A stretch of DNA of 64,000 nucleotides from Effrenium voratum (taxonomy: Eukaryota > Sar > Dinophyceae > Suessiales > Symbiodiniaceae). The stretch covers positions 243,501-307,500 of the forward strand of contig CAUJNA010003079.1 of assembly GCA_963377175.1 (NCBI GenBank), given 5' to 3'. Positions 1-10,050 of the stretch are shown here, piece by piece (positions within the stretch are counted from its first letter, which is position 1; every line of letters begins with the position of its first letter). A model generated the notes under the pieces. It saw only the letters and a program-made list of their open reading frames with translations, was not told the DNA's origin and did not search any database. The translations under genes and the position numbers were made by a program.

Positions 1-89
1 ATTCGCTTTGGACAAGTCAGGTGGTTCCCGGAAAAGAAAAAGAAGAAGACAGAAAACAGGAGAAAACAAAAAAAAACAGGCCGGGCCAC

Positions 90-232
90 AGGTGCTGGGG
101 GTTGCGGAAGCTCCGGCCCGTCTTGGTCATGGCACGGTGCTCCTGGAGAAACAGCGCCTGGCACTCAAAACGAGCGAAGGGTCCCCGAACCCAGCTGGTG
201 ACTCCCGCCAAAGAAGAGTAGTCGATGGATGA
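90..232 (-). CDS. internal exon, unknown protein
   Basis: Open, GC3-rich frame on the minus strand beginning SSIDYSSLAGV and ending near NPQHL, about 47 codons. It starts directly after the CCTAG end of the family A element at 233-358, in phase 0, and could end at CACCT|GTGGCC. The frame contains a tryptophan and several aromatic and basic residues but no motif I recognise. Exon edges are inferred from splice signals. Confidence 0.6.
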
Positions 233-358
233 CTAGGTCCTCCAGTAGAGAGGTTAGAATCAGTGTACCCGTTTGTTCTGTTTTGTGTATTTTAGTCGAT
301 TTTAGTAGGGGGAAACCCTCCCCGAAAAAGTTTGTGAAAGTTGGCACTACTGGGGGAC
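233..358 (-). mobile_element. family A introner-like element, copy 1
   Basis: Inverted-repeat element. On the minus strand it runs from GTCCCCCAG to GGACCTAG with TTCTAAC shortly before the acceptor. Removing it joins two phase-0 frames (359-394 and 90-232). Confidence 0.7.
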
Positions 359-394
359 CGAGATGAAGAAGGGTCCGGGTGAGAGACACATTGT
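359..394 (-). CDS. small exon, unknown protein
   Basis: Twelve codons (TMCLSPGPFFIS) between a CCCCAAG acceptor and the GTCC donor formed by element copy 1. The frame is phase 0 at both ends and continues into 90-232. The exon is too short to assign by itself. Support comes from the splice sites and the matching frame. Confidence 0.45.
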
Positions 395-2369
395 CTTGGG
401 GCTCTGTCAGATTACATTTTTTCTTTTGATGAGGGCAGTAGGAAGCAAACCAGGCACAAAGCATGAAAACTATGAAGGGGCTGCAAAATGAAACTGCGCA
501 TTATTGCCAATGAATCTTGATAAATAGCCGGGATAGCCATATTTCAGCATCTCAAGGAATGGTTCTTAATCTCAAAGCTGCACAGCTGCACACCGAAAGC
601 TCCTCTCCCTGCAATTGCGTTTCTCGAACTGCAAACATGCAGAGCCTTGTTGCACCTAGCATCTGCGAAGCACTTTTTGTGAGGAAACAGGCAAGATGAA
701 GTGGCCAACGCAAGCCTTCAACGCCTGAGTCAGAGAGTCAAGCCTTGGTGAAAGGGCGGGTTTTCTTGTCAAGCACTGGAGCGGTGGGGTGTGTGTTCTC
801 TCTGCTGTTAGTTGCAGAAGGTGTGCTGTGGGGCGGACATCGCTGCGGTTCCTCCAAAACGGAGCACTCGGAACGCGATGTTGAAGCAAGGCACTGGTTG
901 ACATGCTGCGAGTGCCAAGCAAAGCAAACTGGCAAACAATTGACTTCAGCAAGCTGTTGGTGCTCTCATTTCGAACGCCTCTTGGCACTAAGCACCTAGT
1001 AAAATCTCAGGAGCCAGATAGACGCATAAGAGCTCAGGAATTCAGGAAGTGAGATAAGGGTAACTGAGTTGCTTGGGCGCACATGAAAATAAAAATCAAA
1101 CCACTCGAAAATCTCGAAATCCACGCCTCAGACTCTGTGACCATTTCTGGCGGAGAGAGAAGATACCTGAGTCACAATCAAAACCTATGAAAAATGGTCT
1201 AACCAAAAGAACTAGAAAGGCGGACATCCGCACCGAATTCTGGCTGGGGCTGTTCTTTACTATGCTTCACTTACCCGCTTTCCTTTTTTAGACGATGGCT
1301 CACCTAAGATACTGGCTTTGACATGCAGCAGCTTCCCTCGAAAAGAGTGGCTTGTATTGATGGGTTGGAGGTGTGCAAGGGACAAGAACCAGCGGTTCAA
1401 ATCCCCAAACCAGCACTCCGAACCACCAATTTGTTCAATTGGGGGGAACCCTGACATGCAACCAAAACGCGAAACACGTCCGTTCACTTCCGCAGATTTG
1501 CCACACGCTGAACTTAGAACTTGTTTACCACAGGTGTCTTCCCAACAGGAGTGATAGCTTCAGTGTAACACCAACAAGGGAAGAAAAAAACAAAAAACAT
1601 TCTTAAACAAATGGAAGATCAACATGGAACCTTCTTGGGTTCCTTCGAAACATGAAGTCGCCCAGGCCTGGGCGACTCATCGGGGGCCTTTCTGTCTACG
1701 CGGGCCAGCGCCAGGAAAACCACGTTTTTGGGCATGCCAAGAGGCGCTGCCTCCACAAACGAAGTCTGAGAGACGCTGTTCCGTGTAAAACACCTCCATT
1801 ACGGTGCTTGCGGGTGTGGTGTCAACAAAATATCTTTTTGGAAGGAAGCAGCCACCATGAAGTGGCACGCATGGCGATGTATGATTGGGAGGAAAAATGA
1901 AAAAAACAAAAAACGCATCCAAAGGGGTTTGTGAAAAGCCATTGAACCTGGACAAATCCGGCAGCAAGCCAGCAAGCCAGCAAACTCATCTGATCGGCTG
2001 GTTTCGCAAAGACATAGTAAAACTGGGGTGTGGTTTAACGGGGTTCCTTACAGGATGCAACCAACTCGCTTAAAGCAAAGGAATTCTCTGGCGCAAACTT
2101 GGTCTCCGTTTGTGGGAATGGAGACCCAAACCCGAAGTTCAGGTTGCAACCCACCTTGGTTGCTGCTGACCCCCTGCAAAACGTTGACATGAGTTCAATG
2201 CGAGAAAACCCAAGTGGTTGGTGAGCGCCTTGCTGGGTTCTGCAGCCTCGGTATGGTTGGAGTTCTAGGACAAGATGCTGTGAACTTTTCTGGAAAACCC
2301 ACATCATTTTCACCAAGCAGTTTTGGAGTCTAAAGATCCGCTATTCCAGAGGGCAACCAAGCCATTGCT
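395..2369. other. no convincing gene
   Basis: Only short frames in competing strands. Holds one family C repeat (about 1362-1450) and a tract at 1012-1055 resembling others ending CAGGAAGTGAG. Confidence 0.5.
1362..1450 (+). repeat. family C dispersed repeat (B-box-like)
   Basis: Contains GGTTCAAATCC inside a sequence whose ends are inverted copies of GTGGTTYGGA. Related copies lie at 10910, 21880, 23125, 26330, 27645, 28325, 36085, 41335 and 63095. It resembles a tRNA T-arm but no full tRNA can be folded. Confidence 0.5.
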
Positions 2370-2670
2370 CAAACCGACCCCCGGAAACGCCCCGCAATCC
2401 CCCGCCTTCCCCCCCGCAAACCCCAAACACCAAACCCCCCGCCTTCCCCCCCGCAAACCCCAAACACCAAACCCCCCCGCCCCGCCGGTCCCCCCCCCCG
2501 TCCAATCCCAAGCCTGGTGTTTGCACCCACCCCCGGACATTTTTGCAGGCCCGCTCCAACCCCCCGCAAACCCGAGATCCCCCCGTCCAATTCGAGATGA
2601 GTTATTGTTCAAGCAATACCCCAAACCCGCACCCCCCCCCCCCCCTCGCAAACCCAATCCCCCGTCCGAT
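2370..2670. repeat. C-rich degenerate tandem repeat
   Basis: Repeating CCCCGCAAACCCCAAACACCAAAC-like units (about 40 bp). The minus strand is G-rich with many GGGG runs and could form quadruplexes. Long frames here are repeat translations. Confidence 0.75.
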
Positions 2671-2681
2671 TCCAATCCGAC

Positions 2682-2840
2682 GCTTCCGAGCTGCTCCATG
2701 CCCTGCTGCCTGGGGAACCTCTGCGCGGCCAGCGCCTCGCCCTCGGCCTTCGACGGCAAGGCGTGGACCCGATGGCAGGCGTGCAGGCGGTAGCGGCTCA
2801 CGTCCAAGCCGTCCTGCCGGAAATCGAATGGGGTTGGCCT
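2682..2840 (-). CDS. internal exon, unknown protein
   Basis: Frame reading RPTPFDFRQDGLDVSRY and ending about MEQLGS, with about 95 percent G or C at third positions, far above the flanking DNA. Acceptor CTTAAG|AGG and possible donor AGC|GTCGGA. No domain recognised. Confidence 0.6.
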
Positions 2841-3300
2841 CTTAAGCGGGAGAGTGGGCTGGGTAGTATATACACCTTAAACAAAGGCTTGTATAAACTG
2901 ATAGTGGCTGGGATTTTTAAACACAAACATTTATATGGCACCAGTTTGGAGATCCCAGTCCGGAAATGGGCCCGTTGGTTGAAGCTGGGCTGAATTCCAC
3001 TCTCTTAGCCATGTGCTCGCCAAACATGTCCCAAGTTTGGCTTCGATGAGGAGTAAGCTAAACCTCTTGGCTTAAAGCCTACTTGAGCTGTCCGTTCCAA
3101 GAGGGCGACTGGACAACAACCAACCCTGGTGACCGGTTAAAAGAGGTAGCTTCAGGACATGACCCAGTATATCCATCGCTGTGCTCTGAAATGTGAAGGG
3201 GAACGAGCAACCACCCAGGCTGCCTAGGCAAATACGTGTTTCAAATGTACAACCCTGCACCCTGCCACAACCAAAGGACGTTCACAAAGTATCGCCCAAC

Positions 3301-3501
3301 CTGCGTTGAGTGCGCTTCAAAGTGATTGATGGGATATGAAGGGTTCGCCAAGGCGCGAGATTGAAAGCCCTGCTGTGCCCAGTCGAATTGTTCACACCCT
3401 AGCCAGGTGCTTCTTAGTTCATCGATGTTCTTGATCAGGTCGTCGAATTGTTCACACCCTAGCCAGGTGCTTCTTAGTTCATCGATGTTCTTGATCAGGT
3501 C
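3301..3501 (-). CDS. exon with 20-residue internal duplication
   Basis: Exactly 67 codons in phase 0 at both ends. The block starting DLIKNIDELRSTW and ending CEQFD occurs twice in tandem, encoded by two identical 60-bp units (3442-3501 and 3382-3441). It is followed by WAQQGFQSRALANPSYPINHFEAHSTQ in shorter pieces, then a CAG|GTTGGG donor. The acceptor CTGGAG|GAC is the inner end of family A copy 2. The perfect DNA identity of the units means the duplication is recent. Family unknown. Confidence 0.75.
3382..3501 (-). repeat. 60-bp perfect tandem duplication inside an exon
   Basis: Two identical 60-bp units. The length is a multiple of three, so the reading frame is kept and 20 residues are duplicated. 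Confidence 0.9.
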
Positions 3502-3607
3502 CTCCAGTGGAGAGGTTAGAATAAGGGTGCCCTTTTTCTGTAGTCTATTTTAGTGGGGGAACTGAACTCTCCCCAAAAAAGGGTAAAAGGCACCTAGCTG
3601 GGGGGGC
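3502..3607 (-). mobile_element. family A introner-like element, copy 2 (GC donor)
   Basis: Full element between exons 3608-3722 and 3301-3501. The donor is CACAAG|GCCCCC, a GC-AG intron, and the acceptor is CTGGAG|GAC. Both flanking frames are phase 0. Confidence 0.75.
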
Positions 3608-3722
3608 CTTGTGATTGAATCCTCTGCAAACAGTCAAGGTGTCATTGGCCATCATATCCTTTGCCAAAGGTCCAGGAAATCTGTTCCCCTGAGCATGAAC
3701 TTTGAGATTACGAGGAAGGGCT
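3608..3722 (-). CDS. internal exon, unknown protein
   Basis: Frame ALPRNLKVHAQGNRFPG continuing to CRGFNHK. Acceptor GTCAATAG and a GC donor at the border of family A copy 2. Joined to 3301-3501 it gives an uninterrupted protein of about 105 residues. No motif recognised. Confidence 0.7.
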
Positions 3723-3837
3723 CTATTGACACATATTGACACGGTTCATATGTCGGTGCTTGAAGACATCCGATCGAGGAAGGATGAGATGTTCCGTCGC
3801 AGATTGTTTGGCGGCGGGTCAGTCACGTTCAAGACTG

Positions 3838-4291
3838 CAAACAAATAAGCAAACACACAAACAAGCACGAAAAACACACAAGCAAGCAAGCCAGCAAGAA
3901 AGCAAGAAAGCAAGCACAAACAAACAAACAAGCAAGCCAGCCAGCAAGCAAGCAAGCAAGCAAGCAAACAAACAAGCAAGCACACAAACAAACAAGCAAC
4001 CAACCCAGCCCAGCCCAGCCCAGCCCAGCCCAACCCATCAACCAACCAACCAACCAAGCAACGAACCAAACATCTCACAAACGAGCGAACGAACGAACGA
4101 ACAAACGAACAAACAAACAAACAAACAAACAAGCAAACAAACAAACATAACATTAAGCAAAGCAACGCAACAAACAAAACAAACAAACACCCAACCAAAA
4201 AATCCCCACAAAAAAATGGGAAACAAAGGAGAAAAAAAACGCCCACCCACCCACCCACCCACCCACCCACCCACCCACCCACCCACCCACC

Positions 4292-4342
<51 letters not shown>

Positions 4343-4562
4343 ACAAACACACCAACAAAAAACAATCAAACAAACAAACAAACAAAACACATATACAGAC
4401 ACAAACGAACGAACAAACACACAACTCATGCAAACACACACACACAAACAAACAAAAGCAAACACAAGCCACAACAAAACAATACATACGAACCAAAGCA
4501 AGAACTCACGCAATGAAAAAACCAACCGAACAACGAACACAACAGCAAGCACACACGCACAC
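3838..4562. repeat. CA-rich simple repeat array
   Basis: Blocks of CAAG, CAAA, CCCAG, CCAA and CCCA tetra- and pentanucleotides in succession, then a CA-rich tail. Long open frames on both strands (up to 298 codons) are translations of the array, not genes. Confidence 0.95.
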
Positions 4563-4576
4563 ACCCACTTCTTCTT

Positions 4577-4672
4577 CCATGTGCTTAAGCCCCCTGGAAA
4601 ATATGTGTCTAGTAGTCATAAATTCCCTCTAAAAACCAACAGGGGAAAACATCATTTCAGCAAATGGAAGTC
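4577..4672 (-). mobile_element. family B inverted-repeat element
   Basis: Ends match CTTCCATTTGCTTAAG and its complement, with the core AAAACCAACAGGGGAAA. All ten copies in the window have the same orientation. Confidence 0.6.
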
Positions 4673-5017
4673 TTTCAGAGCAACGCAGACCTAACACTGG
4701 CGCACCCTCCTGCTCCAGGATGAGGCGCGGGAAGTCCTGTGAAAGCCCATCATGGCCACATTGGTTGAAGCCGTCTATCCCCCCTACCAGGGGGCCCCAA
4801 TTCCAGTTGTCTAGTCTTTTGTTTAGAAAGGAAATGGAGCAATAAGTGGGGATCTCCAGGGGTCGAAATCCCCCCTCCCCCGATTCCATATTTAAGGGGG
4901 TGGGGATACCCGTCTGACCGTCGGCGTGAGGGGCTCGTGAGGGGCAAAGCTTGCTGTCGCACCAACACATTTGAAGTGTGCATCAAAAATCGTGACTGGG
5001 AGAGCATTCCGAAAAGG

Positions 5018-5140
5018 TGTTTTGGGGAGATACCCTCCCACCAACTAACATGGAAGTGCACAAAGCTTCGCGAAAAAGTACTCTCTCTAAAACGGTCTGT
5101 GCACTTCCATGTTAGTCGGTAGGAGGCTATCTCCCCAAAA
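5018..5140. repeat. 43-bp-arm inverted repeat
   Basis: Arms at about 5018-5061 and 5098-5140 match in inverse orientation with about four mismatches. The spacer is 36 bp. The flanks 4967-5017 and 5147-5330 are a separate direct duplication. Confidence 0.85.
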
Positions 5141-5141
5141 C

Positions 5142-5185
5142 ATTTGAAGTGTCCCGTCTGGCCAGCGCATCAAAATTGTGACTGG
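5142..5185 (-). CDS. small exon, unknown protein
   Basis: Starts right after the CCTAG end of family A copy 3 and reads SHNFDALARRDTSN in the phase set by exon 5301-5381. Possible donor AAAT|GTTTTG at the start of the inverted repeat. A diverged copy of this sequence lies at 4967-5003. Confidence 0.4.
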
Positions 5186-5300
5186 CTAGGTCCTCCAGTG
5201 CAGAGGTTAGAATAAGGCTACCAACTTTTTTTCGGTAGTCTATTTTAGTAGGGGGATCCTCCCCCAAAAAAGGGGTGAGAAAGGGCACTAGCTGGAGGAC
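5186..5300 (-). mobile_element. family A introner-like element, copy 3
   Basis: Donor GCAAG|GTCCTCC, acceptor GGACCTAG. The diverged duplicate of its flanks at 4967-5017 lacks the element, so it acts as a related empty site. Confidence 0.7.
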
Positions 5301-5381
5301 CTTGCTTGGAGCACATTCCGAAAAGGTGGTAACACAGAACAGTTGATGCGTCCAAAGGGTCTGGGCTCAAGGCTCGATATG
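5301..5381 (-). CDS. internal exon, unknown protein
   Basis: Frame AYRALSPDPLDASTVLCYHL then FGMCSKQ, phase 1 at both ends. Acceptor GGCAAAG, donor CAAG|GTCC at the border of family A copy 3. Function unknown. Confidence 0.5.
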
Positions 5382-5517
5382 CTTTGCCCGTGAAAAGTTG
5401 GTGTTACACCACGGCTGCCGCTGTCAACCGGGAAAAACAACTTGTCTGGGAAGGGTTTCAAGGGCAAGCCAACCCGATACCGAGCTGCCAGGGGGCAAAC
5501 CAGCCTTTACATGAACT

Positions 5518-5640
5518 CAGTTGTTCAGTAACCCCTGGAAAAAACGGCGCCCCTTTCTTGGGAAGGCCATTTTTAGTGGGGCAGCCACCAAGAAGAAAAG
5601 GGACAAAGAATCGGTGCCACTGAACAACAGTGAAGAGCTG
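5518..5640 (-). mobile_element. family D inverted-repeat element
   Basis: Ends TTGTTCAGTRAC and its complement. Same family and orientation as the exact intron at 27963-28071. Confidence 0.55.
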
Positions 5641-5697
5641 CCCTTCCAGCCAGCTGGAAGGCATACAGATCCCCTAGCTCAAAGAGTGGGGCCAGAC

Positions 5698-5914
5698 CTC
5701 TCTCTGCGCGTCAACTCTACTTTTGCCCTAGAGGCGCCCAAAGACAAACCCGCCCCTTTAAACCAGCACGGAAAAGAATCCCTACTAGCCTCGGCTTCAT
5801 TCCCTGTATAGATACGCAAGGGCTTGCCACCAAAATCGAAAACCAGTAGGACAGTTGCGAAGGGTTGCCTGGGATCCACCGCCAAACAAATCTGCGCCGT
5901 CCTTAGATCCCCTG
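5698..5914 (-). CDS. internal exon, unknown protein
   Basis: Open frame of about 72 codons including GDLRTAQICLAVDPRQPF, LLVFDFGGKPLRIYTGN and SFPCWFKGAGLSLGAS. The residue pattern (beta-like hydrophobic runs with GGKPL) looks like a folded protein, but I do not recognise the family. Acceptor GTCTAG, donor GAG|GTCTGG. The frame can also be read to a stop at about 5679, so it may be terminal. Confidence 0.6.
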
Positions 5915-5964
5915 CTAGACCTTTAACTCTGAGTGGGTCAAATGGGAACCCCTGCCAAACCAAC

Positions 5965-6265
5965 TAAACACCTAAAAACCTAAAATCCTAAAAACCTAAA
6001 AACCTAGAAACCTAAAACCGCCAAAAACCCAAACACCTGAAAGCCTAAAACAGCTAAAAACCTAAAAGCGTTAAAACCTAAAAACCTGAAACCGCTGAAA
6101 CCCTGAAAACCTAAAACAGCTAAAAACCTAGAAATCTAAAACAGCTAAACAACTAAAACAGCTAAAATCCTAAAAACCTCAAAACCTCAAAACCTGAACA
6201 CCTAAAAACCTGACAACATAAAAAAAAGCTTAACAACTAAAAACCTAAAAACCTTAAAACCTAAG
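5965..6265. repeat. degenerate CCTAAAA tandem tract
   Basis: About 300 bp of CCTAAAAA and CAGCTAAAA-like units of 8-10 bp. It resembles but does not equal a CCCTAAA telomere repeat, and may be a decayed interstitial telomere-like tract. Confidence 0.8.
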
Positions 6266-6268
6266 GAC

Positions 6269-6355
6269 CGGACGGCTCAAGATCATCACGACACGTCACG
6301 GCCGGCCGGGCGGAATTTTCCGCCTTGAAGGCACCAAGGCGAAGCTCCAGAAAGC
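6269..6355 (-). CDS. internal exon, unknown protein
   Basis: Frame FLELRLGAFKAENSARP and VTCRDDLEPS between acceptor GGGCCCCGAG and donor CCG|GTCCTT. Without the donor the frame stops six bases on. No family recognised. Confidence 0.5.
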
Positions 6356-6483
6356 CTCGGGGCCCAGAAAAGGACCCATGGCCAGGACCCATCCCGTAAG
6401 CCCCATCCCGTAAGGAAATATAACGGGAATCCAAAGAGTTAAGGTCTAAAGATCCAGCCCAATAGCGGTAGAGTCTATGATGC

Positions 6484-6550
6484 ATATATATATATATATA
6501 TATATGTGCATGTGTCTATCACAAGTACTACATATATATATATATATTTA
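6484..6550. repeat. TA microsatellite pair
   Basis: Two (TA)n runs separated by about 25 bp. Confidence 0.9.
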
Positions 6551-7619
6551 CATGTGTGTGTGTGAGTAGTCTAGACGGGTGTCAAGATGTTGAGCTTTGG
6601 CTGGTCCCATCATGTTGCAAAATGTTGCCGATAGCAATCAAAGGCAATTCATCCAGGCAAAGTACCAATTTCGACCCCTTCTCTCAAACATGTTTCGTGT
6701 GTGTCAGTATTGGCACGGAGGATATCAGCTGTTCCCTAAAAAACAACATGACAGGGGAACCATCGCAAGGAAATAACACCTCTTCACCGGGAATACGCAA
6801 AAAAACAAAACAATGCAGCCGGGACCGTGGAAAGGCATTGAGGAAACAGGTAGAATCGCAAGGAAAAGGCAGCAATGAATGTGGAAGAGCAATCGCAATG
6901 CAAAGCAAAAACACTTGAACACCCAGTCAGACGTCGATTGAGCGCAACTGCTCCTTGGACCTTGCCGAATGTGCTCAGCGCAGAAAATGTGGGCTCTCGC
7001 ATGGAACCAAAAGCCACGGCCCGAACACCTTCTCTATTGGACGACCATAAGTTCTTGAATGGTTCTTGGGTTTAGCTGCTGCACTTGGCTTCAGATCTGC
7101 ATGGAACCCATGTGGTATGTCAATCATATAATCCCTTCTTCCTAATTATGCAGTTCCCCCTAACAATAAACATGTTTTTCGCGGCAAACAAATCCAGGTC
7201 CGGGAGTACTAAATTTAGAATAGGCTAGTTCTAAACCAAAATGGCGATTCATACTTGCTCGACCCAATGGAAACAAAAAACAAAACAGAGGAGTTCGAGC
7301 CATGTAAATCCCTTACTCAAAAATTGCATTCTCCGAGCTTTGTTTGACGCGGGGCAGGAGAAAAGTTTCCTTGGTGCTATATCTCAAGCTACTCCCTGCC
7401 GCGAAAAACTGCAAATCAGCCCCCCCCCCGGAAACAAATATAAAGCAAAACAACAGAACCACACATGGGGGGGGGGTCCCGTTTAATATCAGGGGAAAGG
7501 GATTGCCATGAGCGCCCTCTAGCTTCGCATGTGCGTCGTAGAAACTGTTCACACCGGCTGCTTCCTGCGGGCCCAGGCTGGCACCTGTAAGGCACGTTTG
7601 GAACTGTGAAGCTTCTAAC

Positions 7620-7652
7620 CCCCCAAATGCCCCAGGGCACTTCCGGTACAAA
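7620..7652 (-). CDS. 11-codon exon after an introner
   Basis: FVPEVPWGIWG in phase 0, starting right after the CCTAG end of family A copy 4 and ending at GGG|GTTAGA. Frame matches the upstream exon 7768-7869. Confidence 0.45.
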
Positions 7653-7767
7653 CTAGGTCCTCCAGTGGAGAGGTAGAAGAAAGGGTACCCATGTTTTTCA
7701 GCTTTTGTTCAGTTTTGTGTATTTTAGTAGGGGAACCCTCCCAACCAAAAAGGGTAAAAGGGCACAC
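7653..7767 (-). mobile_element. family A introner-like element, copy 4
   Basis: Between exons 7768-7869 and 7620-7652. Donor CCAAGG|GTGTGCCC, acceptor GGACCTAG, both sides phase 0. Confidence 0.65.
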
Positions 7768-7869
7768 CCTTGGAATGGAACTAGCGGGACGCCTCCCCTT
7801 TGGCTTCCTCAAACATTCGCCAGCGACACGGCCAGCGCGAGGCGAGGGGCGCGCGTCCATCCGGCTGAC
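7768..7869 (-). CDS. internal exon, unknown protein
   Basis: Thirty-four codons from VSRMDARPSPRAG to PASSIPR, basic and high in GC3. Strong acceptor CTTGCTTCCAG. Phase 0 at both ends, matching the end of exon 8448-8565. Confidence 0.6.
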
Positions 7870-8447
7870 CTGGAAGCAAGCCGGACACCAAGAGGCCCAA
7901 GCAAAAAAGCAACAGCACCGCCAACTGAAAACAAGTTGGCAATCTTGCATTCAACATATGCAAGATTCAAATATGCTACTCCTAGACTTAGGAGGTTTCC
8001 GTTGGTCCGTGCCAGTGCCTGAAAACTCACAACGTCGAAAGAAAGCAAGTGCAATATTGCATTGAAATCACCGGTGTGGGCAGCAAAAGGAACCACACTT
8101 TTTGTTTACCACTAACATGGTCATACTAAAAAGTGACTAAAGTCCAGGAAGTCAGGAAGTGAGTCCACATATTCAACATACAAATCTGCTAGTCCCAGAC
8201 TTCAGTGGAATGATCTGTGCCAGTGCCTCTTTTCAGAATGTACCGGACACATCCGAGGTGCAGCGAAATTAGTGGACATGGGAAAAAAAAAGCGGCTCTT
8301 GTTGTTCGGTTGATTCTCAAAAAAATGAAAAAATCAACTATTTTCCAGGGAAGCCCAAAGAACATGGGAAACACACACATCAATGAATTTTCAAGGAAAG
8401 CCCCAAGAAAATGCAAAACCGACAAACATCTCCACTGGCCACCGGAC

Positions 8448-8565
8448 CTCGATGTTGGAGATGTTGAGGCAGCGTGCGCCGGCGAAGCATCCCGCCGCAA
8501 GCCGCCGGCACAGCTCTTCGATGGGGTCCATGACCAAGCTCACCATAGACGAGGCACGCGAAAAC
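8448..8565 (-). CDS. internal exon, unknown protein
   Basis: Frame FSRASSMVSLVMDPIEELC then RRLAAGCFAGARCLNISNIE, strongly GC3-rich. Clean acceptor CAAGTCACAG and donor GAG|GTCCGG. It ends in phase 0 and fits the next exon, 7768-7869. Probably a helical region. Family not recognised. Confidence 0.7.
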
Positions 8566-8569
8566 CTGT

Positions 8570-9720
8570 GACTTGAACTCAGTTACAGTCCAACAATTTT
8601 GCTGGTGCTCAGCAAGGGAATGAGGGAATGACCCTTACAAACCATCCCTTATATTTCTCCATTTAGGGGACCCCTGGCTTCATTCTTACATGCCTTACTG
8701 AGCACCAGCAAGCAAACATGGAACCTAACAGCACCAGCAATCCAGGACGCCTCTGTTAGGTTGGGAGGGTACAATGCCAATATGACTTCATGTTTGCTAT
8801 GATGTCAAGGCTAAGTGCTGAGCAACAAGGTTGCAACACGACCTACGCTCTTCTGAAGCAACGGGCTCTGCGTGGGACTCATGAACAGTGTGCTGAACAC
8901 ATCCCCCATTAACATTTCATGGGTGACGTCAAAAAGGGAGGCATGTTTCATACTTGTGAGTTTGCACAAGTGTTTACGAGGAGCGCAGTGTGCAAGAGCA
9001 CACATTTTCCTTGTGGGGATAAAGGCACGTTTGCAAAACGTCAATCTGTAGCTAGAAGCTTCGAATTTGACGCACGCTATTTCAGTGAACCTGCCTGTCA
9101 CTAGTGGGTGTGCTGGCTCTCAAACCCACCAGTTTTTAAGATGGCTTGGGCACTCATGTCACGCGTGCAAGAACGCGTCACCGCGCCCACCCATGATAAT
9201 GACAAAACCTTGTCCCCGAACCCCTTCGCAAGTCCGAACATATGAAGCGACTTCCTTACATCACGTTCCCAGTCCACCCACGACAGCCCAAAGAAGGCGA
9301 TGGAGATCTCGCAGCCTGGAATATTTCACAGGAGGGTTTATATGGGTGTGGGGCACCAAAGGACCGCAAAGAAAAGTCCATCCTTCCATTTACCAGGGTT
9401 CGATTTTGGGTACCTATTTTTGACCCACAGCCACATTCATCCACTGATATACATTGCAAATGGGGCATGGCCTGACTTTGACAACAACGTACAAATACAT
9501 AACATGTTTCACACCATGTTGGCAACCAAGGCAAACAGGATGGGGGACGGGACAGAAGAAATGTAGGTTGCCCTCAGATACCTGCAGCCCATCAATTGCG
9601 CACGGGGAAGGGTCGTTCGCACGCTAGCCTGCGAATGGGGTGGCCGTGGTTGCCAAGCCTGAAAATGATGCATAGGCGCAATGTTCATCATCCGACAGGC
9701 CAAACAGAACCATTGATTGA
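8570..9720. other. intron or intergenic DNA
   Basis: No convincing exon on either strand. Contains a partial family E element at about 9385-9455. Confidence 0.45.
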
Positions 9721-9827
9721 CCTAGCTCCTCCAGTGGAGAGGATAGAATAAGGGTACCCTTTTTTTCCGTAGTCTAGTTTAGTAGGGGAACCCTCCCAAC
9801 CAAAAAAGTTGGTAAAAGGGCAGACGC
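9720..9827 (-). mobile_element. family A element, copy 5
   Basis: CTAGCTCCTCCAG start, degenerate far end. Same orientation as all other copies. Confidence 0.6.
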
Positions 9828-9834
9828 ACTTGGG

Positions 9835-10050
9835 TTATAAAAATCTGGCGGGCCTCGTTCCAAGGCCGAAGGCATCCCTTTGGTTGACGGCAGGTTGTGA
9901 CGTGTTGCTCATCGGAGCAGCCAAATATAGAGGTGTCTCAACCAACATGCGCGCCAAGCAGTGCCTGGACTCCCAAAGTTTTTGGCTAGTCCCTTGGTCG
10001 CCTTCCTCATGATTGATGCACGCCGAAACATGAGTCACCATCCACCAGGG
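9835..10050 (-). CDS. exon, possibly terminal
   Basis: Frame EPWWMVTHVSACINHEEGD through SRHCLARMLVETPLYLAAP to TAA at 9835-9837. Acceptor TTTTACTGAG. The stop lies next to the degenerate donor end of family A copy 5, so this is either a last exon or one that splices just before the stop. No known family. Confidence 0.5.
   Translation of the reverse strand, partial: PWWMVTHVSACINHEEGDQGTSQKLWESRHCLARMLVETPLYLAAPMSNTSQPAVNQRDAFGLGTRPARFL

Noticed and set aside
1362..1450. GGTTCAAATCC as a tRNA gene
   Set aside because: The T-arm-like box is present, but no acceptor stem, anticodon arm or D arm can be paired; the sequence is a dispersed repeat.
2310..2807. 165-codon minus frame across the C-rich repeat
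   Set aside because: Beyond about 2682 the frame is Gly-rich repeat translation; only the first part is treated as an exon.
3736..4632. Open frames of about 298 (plus) and 272 (minus) codons
   Set aside because: Translations of CAAG/CAAA/CCCA simple repeats; both strands are open and the residues are pure Lys-Gln-Thr or Leu-Val-Cys-Phe periodic runs.
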